Positions 33,823-42,725 of a stretch of 43,292 nt of DNA are shown here, piece by piece. The translations under genes were made by a program, and so were the position numbers. The notes beneath the pieces were generated by a model. That model was not told the DNA's origin. It made no database searches and worked only from the letters and a program-made list of their open reading frames with translations. Source of the stretch: Bacillota bacterium (GTDB lineage Bacteria; Bacillota; Clostridia; Lachnospirales; Anaerotignaceae); NCBI GenBank assembly GCA_022791155.1, contig JAAVYN010000026.1, positions 1 to 43,292 on the forward strand, read 5' to 3'. Position 1 is the first letter of the stretch. Each line of letters opens with the position of its first letter.

Positions 33823-34239
33823 ATTACATCAGCCTTTCTTCAAAAGTTGTTATTAAGTTATAGATACAATATCAGTTTGCCTTTGAAAAGAAAAGTTATG
33901 CACTTTCTGGCGATATTTTTCCAACAATGATTGTGCTTGAATGCGAAAAAAGCTGTGTTGAGAATTTTTGGAAGATAAATTTTTGGACATATATATTTTT
34001 TGAACGAAAAGCGGGCAGAAACAATTTGGATATTTATATAAATATCATATTTGTGAAATGTGAACATAAAATTTGACGGCGTGTGGGGCACGGGTTTACA
34101 ACGCTGTTATTATATAGGTTTACATTTATGTTGGGGGTTCATGAAAATTTTCAAATATTGAAAAAGGGTAACTGCGAGGGGGTACTTTTGTGCTTTAATA
34201 GTATTGTGGAGGATGATGAAAGGAGGGAAGAAAGAAACA
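33823..34239. other. Boundary region between host and prophage genes
   Basis: About 420 bp that is AT-rich up to roughly 34075. It carries no gene I can support. GGTTTACA occurs twice (34093-34100 and 34117-34124, 24 bp apart). No integrase, repressor, small terminase or clear attachment site is visible. A 66-codon open frame near 34083-34283 runs into the terminase start region and looks spurious. Confidence 0.4.
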
Positions 34240-35475
34240 TTGAACGTAAGCCTGAAAAGCCTCATAGCACCGTCTTTTTATAGCGCTCACTGGGATATTA
34301 AGGAAAACAGATATACCCACTATTGGTTCAAAGGCGGGAGAGGGAGCACCAAAAGTTCTTTCATATCGATTGAGATTGTTTTTGGAGTGATGAAATTTGA
34401 AGACGCCAATGCCGTCATACTCCGCAAAGTTGGAAGAAACATAAAGGACAGCGTTTATGAACAGATTGCATGGGCGATAAGAGTTTTGGGGGTTGATTCC
34501 CACTGGCAGGCAAAACTCAGCGCGCCCGAATTTGTTTATGTTCCAACGGGGCAGAGAATTGTGTTCAGAGGCGGTGACGATCCAAAAAAAATTAAATCCA
34601 CAAAATTCAGCCGGGGATATTGCAAATATATTTGGTTTGAGGAGGCTGACGAATTTTTTGGAGCGGAAGAACTTAGAAATGTTAACCAAAGTTTGATCAG
34701 AGGCGGCGGCGGAACATGTGTTTTTTATTCTTTTAATCCGCCGAAGAGCCAAAACGCATGGATCAATGAAGAAGTTTTGATTCGTCAAAAAGGGAAGAAG
34801 GTGTATCACAGCAATTATACTGATGTGCCGAGAAATTGGCTTGGGGATCAGTTTTTTGTTGAGGCGGAGAGACTTAAGAAAGTTAATCCGCAAGCATATC
34901 AGCATGAATATATGGGAAAAGTGACAGGAACAGGGGGCACTGTTTTTAGGAACATTTCTCTGAAAGAAATATCTGATGATGAGCTTATGCGTTTTGATCA
35001 CATTGCAAGGGGGCTTGACTGGGGTTATGCCATAGATCCATTCCACTACACTGTGAACCATTTTGACAAAACAAGGCGGAAACTTTTCATATTTTTTGAA
35101 ATTCATGCTGTCAACATTTCAAACCGCAAAGCGGCCGAGCTTATAAAAAAGGAAAACCGTTTTAACTCGCTGATCACATGTGACAGCGCCGAGCCGAAAA
35201 GCATTGCTGAAATGAGCGGCTATGGACTGCGCGTTGCCGGGGCGAAAAAAGGGCCTGACAGCGTTGACTATGGAATTAAGTGGCTTCAGGATTTGGAGGA
35301 AATTGTGATTGATCCTGTCAGGTGCCCTTTTACGGCGGCAGAGTTTTCGAAATATGAGCTTGTTAAAGACAAAAATGGAGTTTGGAGCGCGAAATTCCCT
35401 GACAAAGACAATCATTCAATTGATGCTGTGAGATATAGCAGGGAATCGGACATGCTCAACATAAAAGTGAGGTGA
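34240..35475 (+). CDS. Phage terminase large subunit (PBSX XtmB type)
   Basis: A 411-residue DNA-packaging motor. The ATPase has Walker A GGRGSTKS (32-39) and Walker B IWFEEADE (131-138), and coupling motif region FYSFNPPKS. The RNase H-like nuclease has acidic residues at Asp260 (GLDWGY), Asp315 (CDSAEPKS) and Asp395 (NHSIDAVRY). The start is ambiguous. TTG at 34240 gives the usual beginning before LKSLIAPSF but lies 12 bases from AAAGGAGGG; ATG at 34216 lies only three bases from GGAGG. A small terminase gene is not found upstream. Confidence 0.92.
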   Translation: MNVSLKSLIAPSFYSAHWDIKENRYTHYWFKGGRGSTKSSFISIEIVFGVMKFEDANAVILRKVGRNIKDSVYEQIAWAIRVLGVDSHWQAKLSAPEFVYVPTGQRIVFRGGDDPKKIKSTKFSRGYCKYIWFEEADEFFGAEELRNVNQSLIRGGGGTCVFYSFNPPKSQNAWINEEVLIRQKGKKVYHSNYTDVPRNWLGDQFFVEAERLKKVNPQAYQHEYMGKVTGTGGTVFRNISLKEISDDELMRFDHIARGLDWGYAIDPFHYTVNHFDKTRRKLFIFFEIHAVNISNRKAAELIKKENRFNSLITCDSAEPKSIAEMSGYGLRVAGAKKGPDSVDYGIKWLQDLEEIVIDPVRCPFTAAEFSKYELVKDKNGVWSAKFPDKDNHSIDAVRYSRESDMLNIKVR

Positions 35476-35483
35476 TTCTGAAT

Positions 35484-37034
35484 TTGACTGAAACAGATTT
35501 AATCAACATGCGCATTACGGCGGAAGCCAGGCTGAACGGCAGCGACATAGTTAAAGCGCTGATTGAGGAAGACGTTCACAGCCGAAAAAAGGCGATAATG
35601 GCCGAAGGTGAAAAATATTATGTGGGCGAACATGACATATTGAACAAGGACTTCAGAAACAGCTATCTTTCCTCCACAAAAGAGGGGGCTGACGGACAGG
35701 AAAGAGAATTTAGGGAAATTTTTCGAAATCCAAACAGAAGCAACCAGCGAAATGTCAGTGCATTTCACGCCATATTGGTTGATCAGAAAGCGGCTTATCT
35801 TTTGGGAAGGCCGCCGACAGTGACTGTTGACGGCGCTGAAAGGAACAAAAAGCTGAGGATTTTTGAGGAGATCATATCAAATGCCGCAAAAGAGGAATTT
35901 AACGAAGTTTTTTATAACATGGTTGTGGGAGCGAGCAACAAGGGAACCGAGTTTTTGCACTTTTATTATGACGGCGGGAAGCTTAAGTATACAATTGTTC
36001 CATCGGAGGAGATTATACCGATTTATGACTCGGAATATGAAAGTGAAATTGTTGAGCTTATAAGATATTACACCATTGCGACAGTGAAAGGCAAAGAAAG
36101 GGCGCTAAGAAAGAAAGTTGAGTGGTGGACAAAAAGTGGCGTTACATATTTTGCCGAGGATGAGAGAGGCAATTTTATACATGATGCCGCTTACAGCGGC
36201 GGATATACGCCTCACTTTTGGGAAGTCAAAAAAGTGAATGGAGTTGAAACGAAAAGGGAAGCTCACTCGTGGGGGAGAGTCCCTTTTATTGTGCTCAGAA
36301 ACAACAGCCGTGAAACGACAGACTTGCAAAAAATCAAAAATCTTATAGACGGATATGACCTCATCAGCAGCCAGGGGACAAACGACTTGCTTGACCTTGT
36401 GGCGCTATATTGGTCTATACAAGGATATGGCGGCGAAACAGCGGGGACAATTGCCAAAAAACTCCAGATAAACAGAGCTGTGAACATATCGGACAGTTCG
36501 GGCGCCATCAGCGCCAAACAAGTGGATTTGCCTGTTGAGGGAAGAATTGCGTGGCTGAACATGCTTCGGCGGGATATATTCAGATTTGGCATGGGCATTG
36601 ACACAGAAAATGACAAGCTTGGCAATGCCTCTGGCGTGTCGCTCAAATTTCAATATACACAGCTTGACTTGAAGGCGAATTCGATGACGCCAATGCTCAA
36701 AAAAGCCATTAAAGAATTTTTTTGGTTTGTCACTGAAGATTATAACCGAAAGAACGGCTCTGACTTTGACAGCAATTTGATCAGCGTGGCACTCAACAAA
36801 ACAATGATTACGAATGATTATGAAATTGTTGAAATGATTGAAAAATCGAAAGACATTGTGTCGCAAAAGACACTTTTGGCAAGGCATCCTTTTGTTGATG
36901 ACGCCAATGAGGAGATTGAAGAGTTTATGTATCAGCAAGGGTTGAGAGAGCCTTCTGAAAACAAGGTGGCAAAGGGCGAAAAAAGCTTGTTGGAGGAAGT
37001 TGAAAAAGGCTCTGAATTGAAAGAGAGCATTTGA
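35484..37034 (+). CDS. Phage portal protein (SPP1 gp6 family)
   Basis: A 516-residue portal protein forming the dodecameric DNA gate of the capsid. Family features are YYVGEHDIL near the start, FHAILVDQKAAYLLGRPP, and SSQGTNDLLDLVALY followed by a long helical crown region ending in acidic, Lys/Glu-rich sequence. The TTG at 35484 is chosen because AGGTGAT ends seven bases before it; an alternative GTG at 35472 overlaps the terminase stop. It corresponds to XkdE of PBSX by order. Confidence 0.9.
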   Translation: MTETDLINMRITAEARLNGSDIVKALIEEDVHSRKKAIMAEGEKYYVGEHDILNKDFRNSYLSSTKEGADGQEREFREIFRNPNRSNQRNVSAFHAILVDQKAAYLLGRPPTVTVDGAERNKKLRIFEEIISNAAKEEFNEVFYNMVVGASNKGTEFLHFYYDGGKLKYTIVPSEEIIPIYDSEYESEIVELIRYYTIATVKGKERALRKKVEWWTKSGVTYFAEDERGNFIHDAAYSGGYTPHFWEVKKVNGVETKREAHSWGRVPFIVLRNNSRETTDLQKIKNLIDGYDLISSQGTNDLLDLVALYWSIQGYGGETAGTIAKKLQINRAVNISDSSGAISAKQVDLPVEGRIAWLNMLRRDIFRFGMGIDTENDKLGNASGVSLKFQYTQLDLKANSMTPMLKKAIKEFFWFVTEDYNRKNGSDFDSNLISVALNKTMITNDYEIVEMIEKSKDIVSQKTLLARHPFVDDANEEIEEFMYQQGLREPSENKVAKGEKSLLEEVEKGSELKESI

Positions 37035-37084
37035 GGGGAAAAAACTTGTGTTTTGGAAATTTTTTGACAGGAGGGAAAAACAAA

Positions 37085-37489
37085 ATGCCGGATATTGAAA
37101 GCATATTTGCAGAAACAGAGGACTCTGACGAGCTTAAAGCGAAGATAAAAGAGTTTGTTGAAAATGAATTTGTGCCAAAAAGTGTGTTTGACGAAGTTGA
37201 GGCCAAACACATGGCTGACATGAAGGAGAACGCTGTTGACAAGGCCATATTGGCGGCACGCGGAAGAAACCCAAAAGCCATTAAAGCCCTCATCGACATG
37301 GAAAAAGTTGTTTTGAATGATGACGGAAGTGTTGAGGGAATTGACATTGAAAGCATCAAAAAAAGTGATGGATACCTTTTTGACACTGAAGAAACTGTTG
37401 TTGAGTCGCCTGGGTTTGAAAAGGGTTCCGAAATGAAAGAAAAAAGCATTGGCAACCGCATTGCTGAAGCAATGGGGATAAAAATTTAA
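37085..37489 (+). CDS. Phage scaffolding protein (GP20 type)
   Basis: A 134-residue, highly charged, helical protein without Cys, placed between portal and capsid genes. VDKAILAARGRNPKAIKALIDM is characteristic of the Phage_GP20 minor structural/scaffold family. AGGAGGG lies nine bases before the ATG at 37085, which removes an unrelated upstream extension. It is expected to guide procapsid assembly and then leave the capsid. Confidence 0.82.
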   Translation: MPDIESIFAETEDSDELKAKIKEFVENEFVPKSVFDEVEAKHMADMKENAVDKAILAARGRNPKAIKALIDMEKVVLNDDGSVEGIDIESIKKSDGYLFDTEETVVESPGFEKGSEMKEKSIGNRIAEAMGIKI

Positions 37490-37501
37490 GGAGGTTTTTA
37501 T

Positions 37502-38431
37502 ATGGGAAATATTATTGAATATGCCGGCCTGTTTGAAGCGAATCTTGACATTTTGGCTGTGCAGACGCTTAAAACAGGCTTTATGGATTCGAACGCCGCT
37601 CAAATCAGATATAACGGCGGAAGCGAGGTCAAAGTGCCAACACTCACTGTTCAGGGGCTTGGAGACTATTCAAGAGCGAATGGTTATGTTGACGGAAGCA
37701 TAAATTTGGAGTTTCAGACGTTCACAATGAGCCAAGACAGAGGAAGAAAATTTCTTTTGGATGCCATGGATGTTGATGAAAGCAACTTTGTTGCCACAGC
37801 AAGCAGCGTCATGAGTGAGTTTCAGCGGAAAATGCTTGTGCCTGAAATTGACGCCTATAGAATTGCGAAACTGGCGAAAACAGCGATTGACGCCAAAGAA
37901 AGCGTTGAATATGGATATAGCGTCAAAAGCGACACAATTATATTGAAAATTAAAGAGGCGATCAAAAAGCTCAGGGAAACTGGATATGACGATGAAGAGC
38001 TGGACATATTGGCGACATATGACGTTTCGGCGGCCATAGAGGAAGCGGCGCTTGGAAGACTTAATGCCGTGACATTTTCACAGGGGGGAATTGACACACA
38101 AGTTCCGGCCATTGACGGGTGCCCGGTTATAACTGTTCCTCAAAGCAGAATGTACACTGAAATCAAGCTTTATGACGGTTCAACAGAGGGACAGAAAGAG
38201 GGAGGATTTGTCAAAGGAGAAAATTCCCTGGACATAAACTTCATGGTTGTTGCGAAAAACACGCCTATAGCTGTCACTAAACAGGACAAAATGAGAATAT
38301 TCACTCCTGACACATATCAAAAGGCCAACGCATGGAGCATTGACTACAGGAGGTATCATGATTTGTGGGTTATGGAAAACAGAAAAAATTCTATATTTGT
38401 CAACATAAAAGATGCTGAACCTTCCGCATAA
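37502..38431 (+). CDS. Phage major capsid protein
   Basis: A 309-residue capsid subunit, probably HK97-fold. It starts MGNIIEYAGLFEANLDILA and contains the E-loop region SRANGYVDGSINLEFQTFTM and LLDAMDVDESNF, typical of the PBSX XkdG/SPP1-like capsid group. TAAGGAGG precedes the ATG, 12 bp after the scaffold gene, giving a strong translation start as expected for the most abundant virion protein. Confidence 0.9.
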   Translation: MGNIIEYAGLFEANLDILAVQTLKTGFMDSNAAQIRYNGGSEVKVPTLTVQGLGDYSRANGYVDGSINLEFQTFTMSQDRGRKFLLDAMDVDESNFVATASSVMSEFQRKMLVPEIDAYRIAKLAKTAIDAKESVEYGYSVKSDTIILKIKEAIKKLRETGYDDEELDILATYDVSAAIEEAALGRLNAVTFSQGGIDTQVPAIDGCPVITVPQSRMYTEIKLYDGSTEGQKEGGFVKGENSLDINFMVVAKNTPIAVTKQDKMRIFTPDTYQKANAWSIDYRRYHDLWVMENRKNSIFVNIKDAEPSA

Positions 38432-38444
38432 AGGAGGCGTTTTT

Positions 38445-38771
38445 ATGACTGGGCAAAGGCAAAACGTTAAAATTTTGCTTGGGATAAAAGATGACAGCAT
38501 GAATGACGAAATTGACGCTTCGATTGAGGAGGCGAATGAGTTCATATGCTGTTACTGTAATATAGACAAAGTTCCTGAAGGGCTCAAAAGAGTTGAGGCT
38601 GCAATGGCGGCGGAGATTTATAGAGAGCGCGCCATTGGCAAAACTGAAAAGAGCGGGTTTGTGAAAGCCATAAGTGAGGGCGATGTTGGAATGACGTTCA
38701 GTGAAAACAACCACAGCATATTCAGCGATTTCAGCGAAAGGCTTAACTCATATAGGAAAGTTGGGTGGTGA
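38445..38771 (+). CDS. Phage head-tail connector protein (YqbG/gp6-like)
   Basis: A 108-residue small helical protein following the capsid gene. KILLGIKDDSMNDEIDASIEEANEFI is typical of the gp6-like DNA-packaging/connector family. AAAGGAGG sits seven bases before the ATG. It should form the first adaptor ring under the portal. Confidence 0.75.
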   Translation: MTGQRQNVKILLGIKDDSMNDEIDASIEEANEFICCYCNIDKVPEGLKRVEAAMAAEIYRERAIGKTEKSGFVKAISEGDVGMTFSENNHSIFSDFSERLNSYRKVGW

Positions 38772-38773
38772 GC

Positions 38774-39121
38774 ATGGACGTCAAGAACATAATTGGGACT
38801 TTGTATGACTGCAAATGTGACATATTTGACATTGAAACTCAAAAGGGAGACATAAACAACACAAGGGTTGTGAAAACTTTTGAAAACTTGCCGTGCCGTG
38901 TGTCATATTCACATTTTCCGGCGGGCGGAAGGAGCCGCGACGCGGCTAAAGTTGATCAGAAAGTGAAGCTGTTCATTTCGCCTGAAATACCGATAAAATC
39001 TGGCTGTTGTGTGGAGGTTTTCAAAAACGGAGTTAAAACCAAATATGAATGTGCTGGTGAAAGTGCCGTTTATGAAAATCATCAGGAAATTAATATGATT
39101 ATCAAAAAGAGATATTCATGA
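38774..39121 (+). CDS. Phage head-tail joining protein (XkdH/YqbH-like)
   Basis: A 115-residue beta-rich protein. Position and size match YqbH/XkdH of skin and PBSX elements, and it contains LPCRVSYSHFP and VDQKVKLFISPEIPIKSGCC. The ATG at 38774 is 2 bp after the previous stop; GTG codons just upstream are alternatives. Probably a stopper/adaptor ring. No HK97-gp10-like gene, usually next in this order, is present before the following gene. Confidence 0.7.
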   Translation: MDVKNIIGTLYDCKCDIFDIETQKGDINNTRVVKTFENLPCRVSYSHFPAGGRSRDAAKVDQKVKLFISPEIPIKSGCCVEVFKNGVKTKYECAGESAVYENHQEINMIIKKRYS

Positions 39122-39173
39122 CAGCTGTTCAAAGGGAGGAGGGGTGGGTTAATTGGAGAAAGGAGAATTTTTT

Positions 39174-39611
39174 TTGACAGCGGCAAAGATTGTGAGAGGG
39201 ATTGCCTCAAAAATAAGGAGTGTATATTTGGAAGAGAGCTATGCCATATACACTGAAAATGTTCAGCAGGATCTTTTCAGACCCTGTTTTTTTATACTGC
39301 CAGACGGCGAGAAAAGGAAAGACGAAATTGGCGGAAGGTTCAGAATCACTTATAAATTCAAAATTTTGTATTATCCCAGTGAAAATGGCGCGGCAAACGA
39401 GGAGTTCATTGCTGTGGGCGACAGCCTTCAACGCATGTTGAAATATATAAAAGCTGGCGACAGCCTGCTGCGTGGGAGATCCACAAATTGCGAAGCTGGA
39501 GAGAAAAGGCTTGAATTTGAAATGGAATATACAATATTTTTTGTTGAGACTGAAGAATATGAAAAAATGCAGGAGGTAACTATCCATGGAAGAACAAAAA
39601 GGGAAAAATAA
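39174..39611 (+). CDS. Phage tail terminator-like protein (XkdJ/YqbJ position)
   Basis: A 145-residue protein beginning LTAAKIVRGIASKIRSVY, with FRPCFFILPDGEKR and a beta-rich C-terminus, resembling the tail-terminator proteins (DUF6838-type) at this position. The TTG at 39174 lies eight bases after GGAG; another TTG at 39153 is possible. It overlaps the next gene by 26 bp. Confidence 0.68.
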   Translation: MTAAKIVRGIASKIRSVYLEESYAIYTENVQQDLFRPCFFILPDGEKRKDEIGGRFRITYKFKILYYPSENGAANEEFIAVGDSLQRMLKYIKAGDSLLRGRSTNCEAGEKRLEFEMEYTIFFVETEEYEKMQEVTIHGRTKREK

Positions 39612-39780
39612 AAATGTGGCGGCTGATGAAAACAAATTTACAAAAGAACAACTGCTTAAAAGCGAAAGATATAAAAACAGGCGAGACATATTGAGTGTTG
39701 TGCTTTGTGACGGCGAATCATACAGCCACAATGAAGCCGAAAGCGAGATAGAAAAATTTTTGAAAGGAAAGGTGAATTGA
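39586..39780 (+). CDS. Small conserved phage protein (YqzN-like)
   Basis: A 64-residue, very charged protein with KFTKEQLLKSERYKNRRDIL and a C-terminal IEKFLKGKVN. Small proteins of this pattern occur just before the sheath gene in PBSX/skin-type elements. AGGAGGTAACTATCC precedes the ATG. The function is unknown. Confidence 0.75.
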   Translation: MEEQKGKNKNVAADENKFTKEQLLKSERYKNRRDILSVVLCDGESYSHNEAESEIEKFLKGKVN

Positions 39781-39781
39781 A

Positions 39782-41089
39782 ATGGCACTTGGAGGCGGAA
39801 CATTTTTAACACAAAACAAAGTTATACCCGGAGCTTATATCAACTTTGTGAGCGCGGCAAGAAGCACAGCGACATTGAGCGACAGAGGATATTGCGCAAT
39901 GGCTCTTGAGCTTGACTGGGGCGTTGACGGGGAAGTTTTCACTGTGGAATCTGGAGATTTTCAAAAAGACAGCATGAGCATATTTGGCTATGACTATACA
40001 AGTGACAAGCTCAAAGGGCTTAGAGACTTGTTTCTTAATGCAAAGACGCTTTATTGCTATAGGCTTAACAGCGGAACTAAAGCGGCGAATGACATTGCTT
40101 CGGCCAAATGCAGTGGAACAAGGGGAAACGACATATCAATGGTTGTCACGAAAAATGCTGACAACGAAAGCAAATTTGACGTGACAACAGTTTTTGATGG
40201 AAAGGATGTGGACTTGCAGACAGTTGAAACAGCGGCTGAACTTGTTGATAATGAATATGTCAGCTTCAAAAAGAATGCTGTTCTTGCTGCAACGGCGGGA
40301 ATGCCAATGACAGGAGGCGCGAACGCCACAAGCGTCACTGGAGCTGAATATCAAGAGTTTCTTGACAAAATTGAAAGCTATAGCTTCAACACACTGGGCT
40401 GTTTGAGCACAGAAGAAACCATAAAAAGTCTTTTTATATCATTCACAAAAAGGCTTAGAGACGAAATGGGAGTTAAGTTTCAGACGGTTGTATATAACAA
40501 GGCGGCGGACTATGAGGGCGTTATAAACATCAAAAATGCCGCCACTGATGATGAGGAAAAGGAAAGCTCGCTTGTTTACTGGGTGACTGGGGCAAGTTGT
40601 GGCTGTGCTGTGAACAGAAGCAACACAAACAAAGTTTATGACGGTGAGTTCACGGTTGAAACTGAGCTCAAGCAAAGTCAGCTGGAAAAAGCGATTAAAG
40701 ACGGTGAATTTGTTTTCCACAAAGTTGGCGATGAAGTGCGTGTGCTTGAGGATGTGAACAGTTTTGTTTCGGCAACTGTGTATAAAAACGAAGATTTTTC
40801 AAGCAATCAGGTCATCAGAGTTCTTGACCAGATTGGAAACGACATTGCTGTGCTTTTCAACACAAAATATCTTGGAAAGGTTCAAAACAACGATGCGGGG
40901 CGCGTTGCTTTTTGGAACGACATTGTTACATATAACAAAGAGATGGAGCGCCTTGAGGCCATTGAAAACTTTGTCAGCGACGATTTGATTGTTGAAAAAG
41001 GGAATGACAAAAAGAGCGTTGTTGTGACAAACCCAGTTACGCCTGTGTGTGCAATGAGCAAGCTTTATATGACAGTTATTGTGGAATGA
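39782..41089 (+). CDS. Phage tail sheath protein (XkdK type)
   Basis: A 435-residue contractile sheath subunit, with N-terminal PGAYINFVSAA, DLFLNAKTLYCYRL and C-terminal VNSFVSATVYKNEDFSSNQV and RVLDQIGNDIAVLFNTKYLG, all characteristic of phage sheath (PF04984-like) proteins. Its presence defines a contractile, myovirus-type tail. AAGGTGA precedes the ATG, 1 bp after the previous stop. Confidence 0.93.
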   Translation: MALGGGTFLTQNKVIPGAYINFVSAARSTATLSDRGYCAMALELDWGVDGEVFTVESGDFQKDSMSIFGYDYTSDKLKGLRDLFLNAKTLYCYRLNSGTKAANDIASAKCSGTRGNDISMVVTKNADNESKFDVTTVFDGKDVDLQTVETAAELVDNEYVSFKKNAVLAATAGMPMTGGANATSVTGAEYQEFLDKIESYSFNTLGCLSTEETIKSLFISFTKRLRDEMGVKFQTVVYNKAADYEGVINIKNAATDDEEKESSLVYWVTGASCGCAVNRSNTNKVYDGEFTVETELKQSQLEKAIKDGEFVFHKVGDEVRVLEDVNSFVSATVYKNEDFSSNQVIRVLDQIGNDIAVLFNTKYLGKVQNNDAGRVAFWNDIVTYNKEMERLEAIENFVSDDLIVEKGNDKKSVVVTNPVTPVCAMSKLYMTVIVE

Positions 41090-41188
41090 GCACAGGCTGG
41101 CAGAAAAAGGAAGTTTGGATGAAAATGTGGCAAAAGCATTGAAATGATGACTTTTGCAAAGAGAATGATTTTTTAGGAGGGAAAGAAA

Positions 41189-41656
41189 ATGGCAAACATA
41201 ATGCAAGCCAAAGACGCTGTTTCTGCATCTTTGGCAGAATGTTTTGTTACAATTGATGGGAAAAGATATAACTTTATGCAAGCAATCAACCTTGAAGCGA
41301 GCGTTGAGAAAACAAAGACGGAAGTGCCCATCCTTGGAAAGACAGGAAGAGGCAACAAGGCTGCCGGCTGGAAGGGCACCGGAAAAGCAACATTCCACTA
41401 CAACACATCTATATTCAGGGAGCTTTTGTTCAAATATAAAGAATCGGGTGAGGACACATATTTTGAAATTCAGGTCACAAATGAGGACAAGACATCATCT
41501 GTGGGAAGACAGACAATTGTTTTGAAAGGGTGCAATGTTGACGGCGGAATGCTGGCGAAATTTGACGCTGACGCTGAATATCTTGACGAGGAAATGGAGT
41601 TCACATTTGAGGATTGGGAGATCCCAGAAAAATTCAAAGACTTGGCCGGAATGTGA
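41189..41656 (+). CDS. Phage tail tube protein (XkdM type)
   Basis: A 155-residue inner tube subunit. GKRYNFMQAINLEASVEKTK, VPILGKTGRGNKAAGWKGTG and ATFHYNTSIFRELL match the XkdM family. AGGAGGG precedes the ATG. It follows the sheath gene by about 100 bp of otherwise featureless sequence. Confidence 0.93.
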   Translation: MANIMQAKDAVSASLAECFVTIDGKRYNFMQAINLEASVEKTKTEVPILGKTGRGNKAAGWKGTGKATFHYNTSIFRELLFKYKESGEDTYFEIQVTNEDKTSSVGRQTIVLKGCNVDGGMLAKFDADAEYLDEEMEFTFEDWEIPEKFKDLAGM

Positions 41657-41734
41657 TTTTTGGCATGTGAAGAACTGAACTGTGAATGAAAACTGAAGAA
41701 AAAGCTGTTTTGAGGCAGAAAAAGGGCTGAAACA

Positions 41735-41860
41735 ATGATTTTGAAAGAGCCAACTGAACATGAGGAGCATGAAAATGAGCTTGAAACAGCGGTTTGCGAA
41801 GTTTTTGAAAAATTCACAAATGGTCTGTGCCAAATGGCTTTTGAGAGGCTTGTGAATTGA
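41735..41860 (+). CDS. Possible small phage protein
   Basis: A 41-codon frame with ATG nine bases after AAAGGG. It encodes an acidic, helical peptide (EPTEHEEHENELETAVCEVF). I do not recognise it. It is supported only by the ribosome binding site and by lying in a 470-bp gap of an otherwise tightly packed module. Confidence 0.3.
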   Translation: MILKEPTEHEEHENELETAVCEVFEKFTNGLCQMAFERLVN

Positions 41861-41874
41861 AAAGCGAGCCTCTC
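41843..41874 (+). promoter_or_regulatory. Hairpin between tube and chaperone genes
   Basis: GAGAGGCT (41843-41850) pairs perfectly with AGCCTCTC (41867-41874). There is no T-run, so it is not a standard terminator. It may limit transcript passing from the abundant tube message to the low-abundance chaperone. The rest of the gap (41875-42120) shows nothing I can name. Confidence 0.4.
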
Positions 41875-42129
41875 TTGAAGCCGTTTGTGGAAAATGGATG
41901 TCACGGAAACAGAAGTTTTTTGACAGTGAAAAATGGAGAAAACTGCATTTTGGCATATAAAATTTGCCGCATTCAATGGCTGAAGAAAACTGGTTTTTTG
42001 TTTGAAGGCTGGAAATGCGGATTTTTTTGGCATTATATATGAAAAATTTTGTGAACAAATGGGAAATTGGGAACAACTGAATTTTGTTGAAGAACGTGTT
42101 GTATAACATTATAACGGGAGGTTTTTGGA

Positions 42130-42549
42130 ATGAACTTGGAAGCTTTTTTGAACCCTGTGGAGCCGGAAAACATTAGATTTGTGGCAAGCAAAAGATTTTT
42201 GGACAAAGATGGGAAACCTGTTGTGTGGGAGCTTAAACCAGTCAGCACAGAGGAAGACGAGGCGCTGAGAAAGCAATGCACCAAAAAAGTTCCTGTTTCT
42301 GGAAAGTTTGGACAGTTCACAATGGAAACGGACTATGACTTATATCTTGGAAAACTGGCGGCGAAATGCACTGTTTCGCCTGACCTTGACGACAGCGAAT
42401 TTCAGGACAGCTTTAAGGTTATGGGAAGTGACAAGCTGCTTAAAGCGCTTTTGAGGCCAGGGGAATATGCATTCTATCTCAAAAAAGTTCAGGAGATAAA
42501 CGGGTTTGACGTTGGCACAGAGGAGACTGTTGAACAGGCAAAAAACTGA
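42130..42549 (+). CDS. Phage tail-assembly chaperone (XkdN-like)
   Basis: A 139-residue acidic protein of the XkdN-like tail assembly chaperone family (PF08890 type): MNLEAFLNPVEPENIRFVAS, VWELKPVSTEEDEALRK and YDLYLGKLAAKC. It helps polymerise tube subunits on the tape measure and is not part of the virion. GGGAGG precedes the ATG. The last codons, GCA AAA AAC TGA, form a -1 slippery site (42540-42546) that yields a longer product; see the frameshift entry. Confidence 0.9.
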   Translation: MNLEAFLNPVEPENIRFVASKRFLDKDGKPVVWELKPVSTEEDEALRKQCTKKVPVSGKFGQFTMETDYDLYLGKLAAKCTVSPDLDDSEFQDSFKVMGSDKLLKALLRPGEYAFYLKKVQEINGFDVGTEETVEQAKN

Positions 42550-42725
42550 TTCTTGGCGGCGATGCAGATTCGAACTATGCATATTATTGCCTGCACAGGC
42601 TGAGGATAACGCCGGGACAGTATATGGCGATGAGCAAAAGGGAGAAAGCGTTTATAATGGCCGCCATTGACATAAGAATTGAAAGTGAGAAGAAGCAGAT
42701 TCAAAAGTCAAAAAGGAAAAGGTGA
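42130..42725 (+). CDS. Frameshifted tail-assembly chaperone (gpG-T-like fusion)
   Basis: A -1 slip on A AAA AAC (42540-42546), just before the normal stop at 42547, continues for 59 more codons to the TGA at 42723-42725, giving about 198 residues. The extension (LILGGDADSNYAYYCLHRLR, then EKAFIMAAIDIRIESEKKQ) has no ribosome binding site or good start of its own and keeps protein-like composition. AGGAG at 42521-42525, about 14 bases upstream, could act as an internal Shine-Dalgarno stimulator. The layout copies the known lambda G/GT frameshift. Confidence 0.8.

Noticed and set aside
34083-34283. 66-codon frame before the terminase, considered as a small terminase
   Set aside because: No helix-turn-helix or terminase-like sequence; it overlaps the terminase start region out of frame and has no ribosome binding site.
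34195-35106. Long minus-strand open frame opposite the terminase gene
   Set aside because: The plus strand encodes a clear terminase with all motifs; the minus translation is His/Phe/Asn-rich and unlike any protein.
41857-42042. 61-codon frame between tube and chaperone genes
   Set aside because: Starts at a TTG without a ribosome binding site, contains one arm of the hairpin, and its composition does not look like a phage protein.
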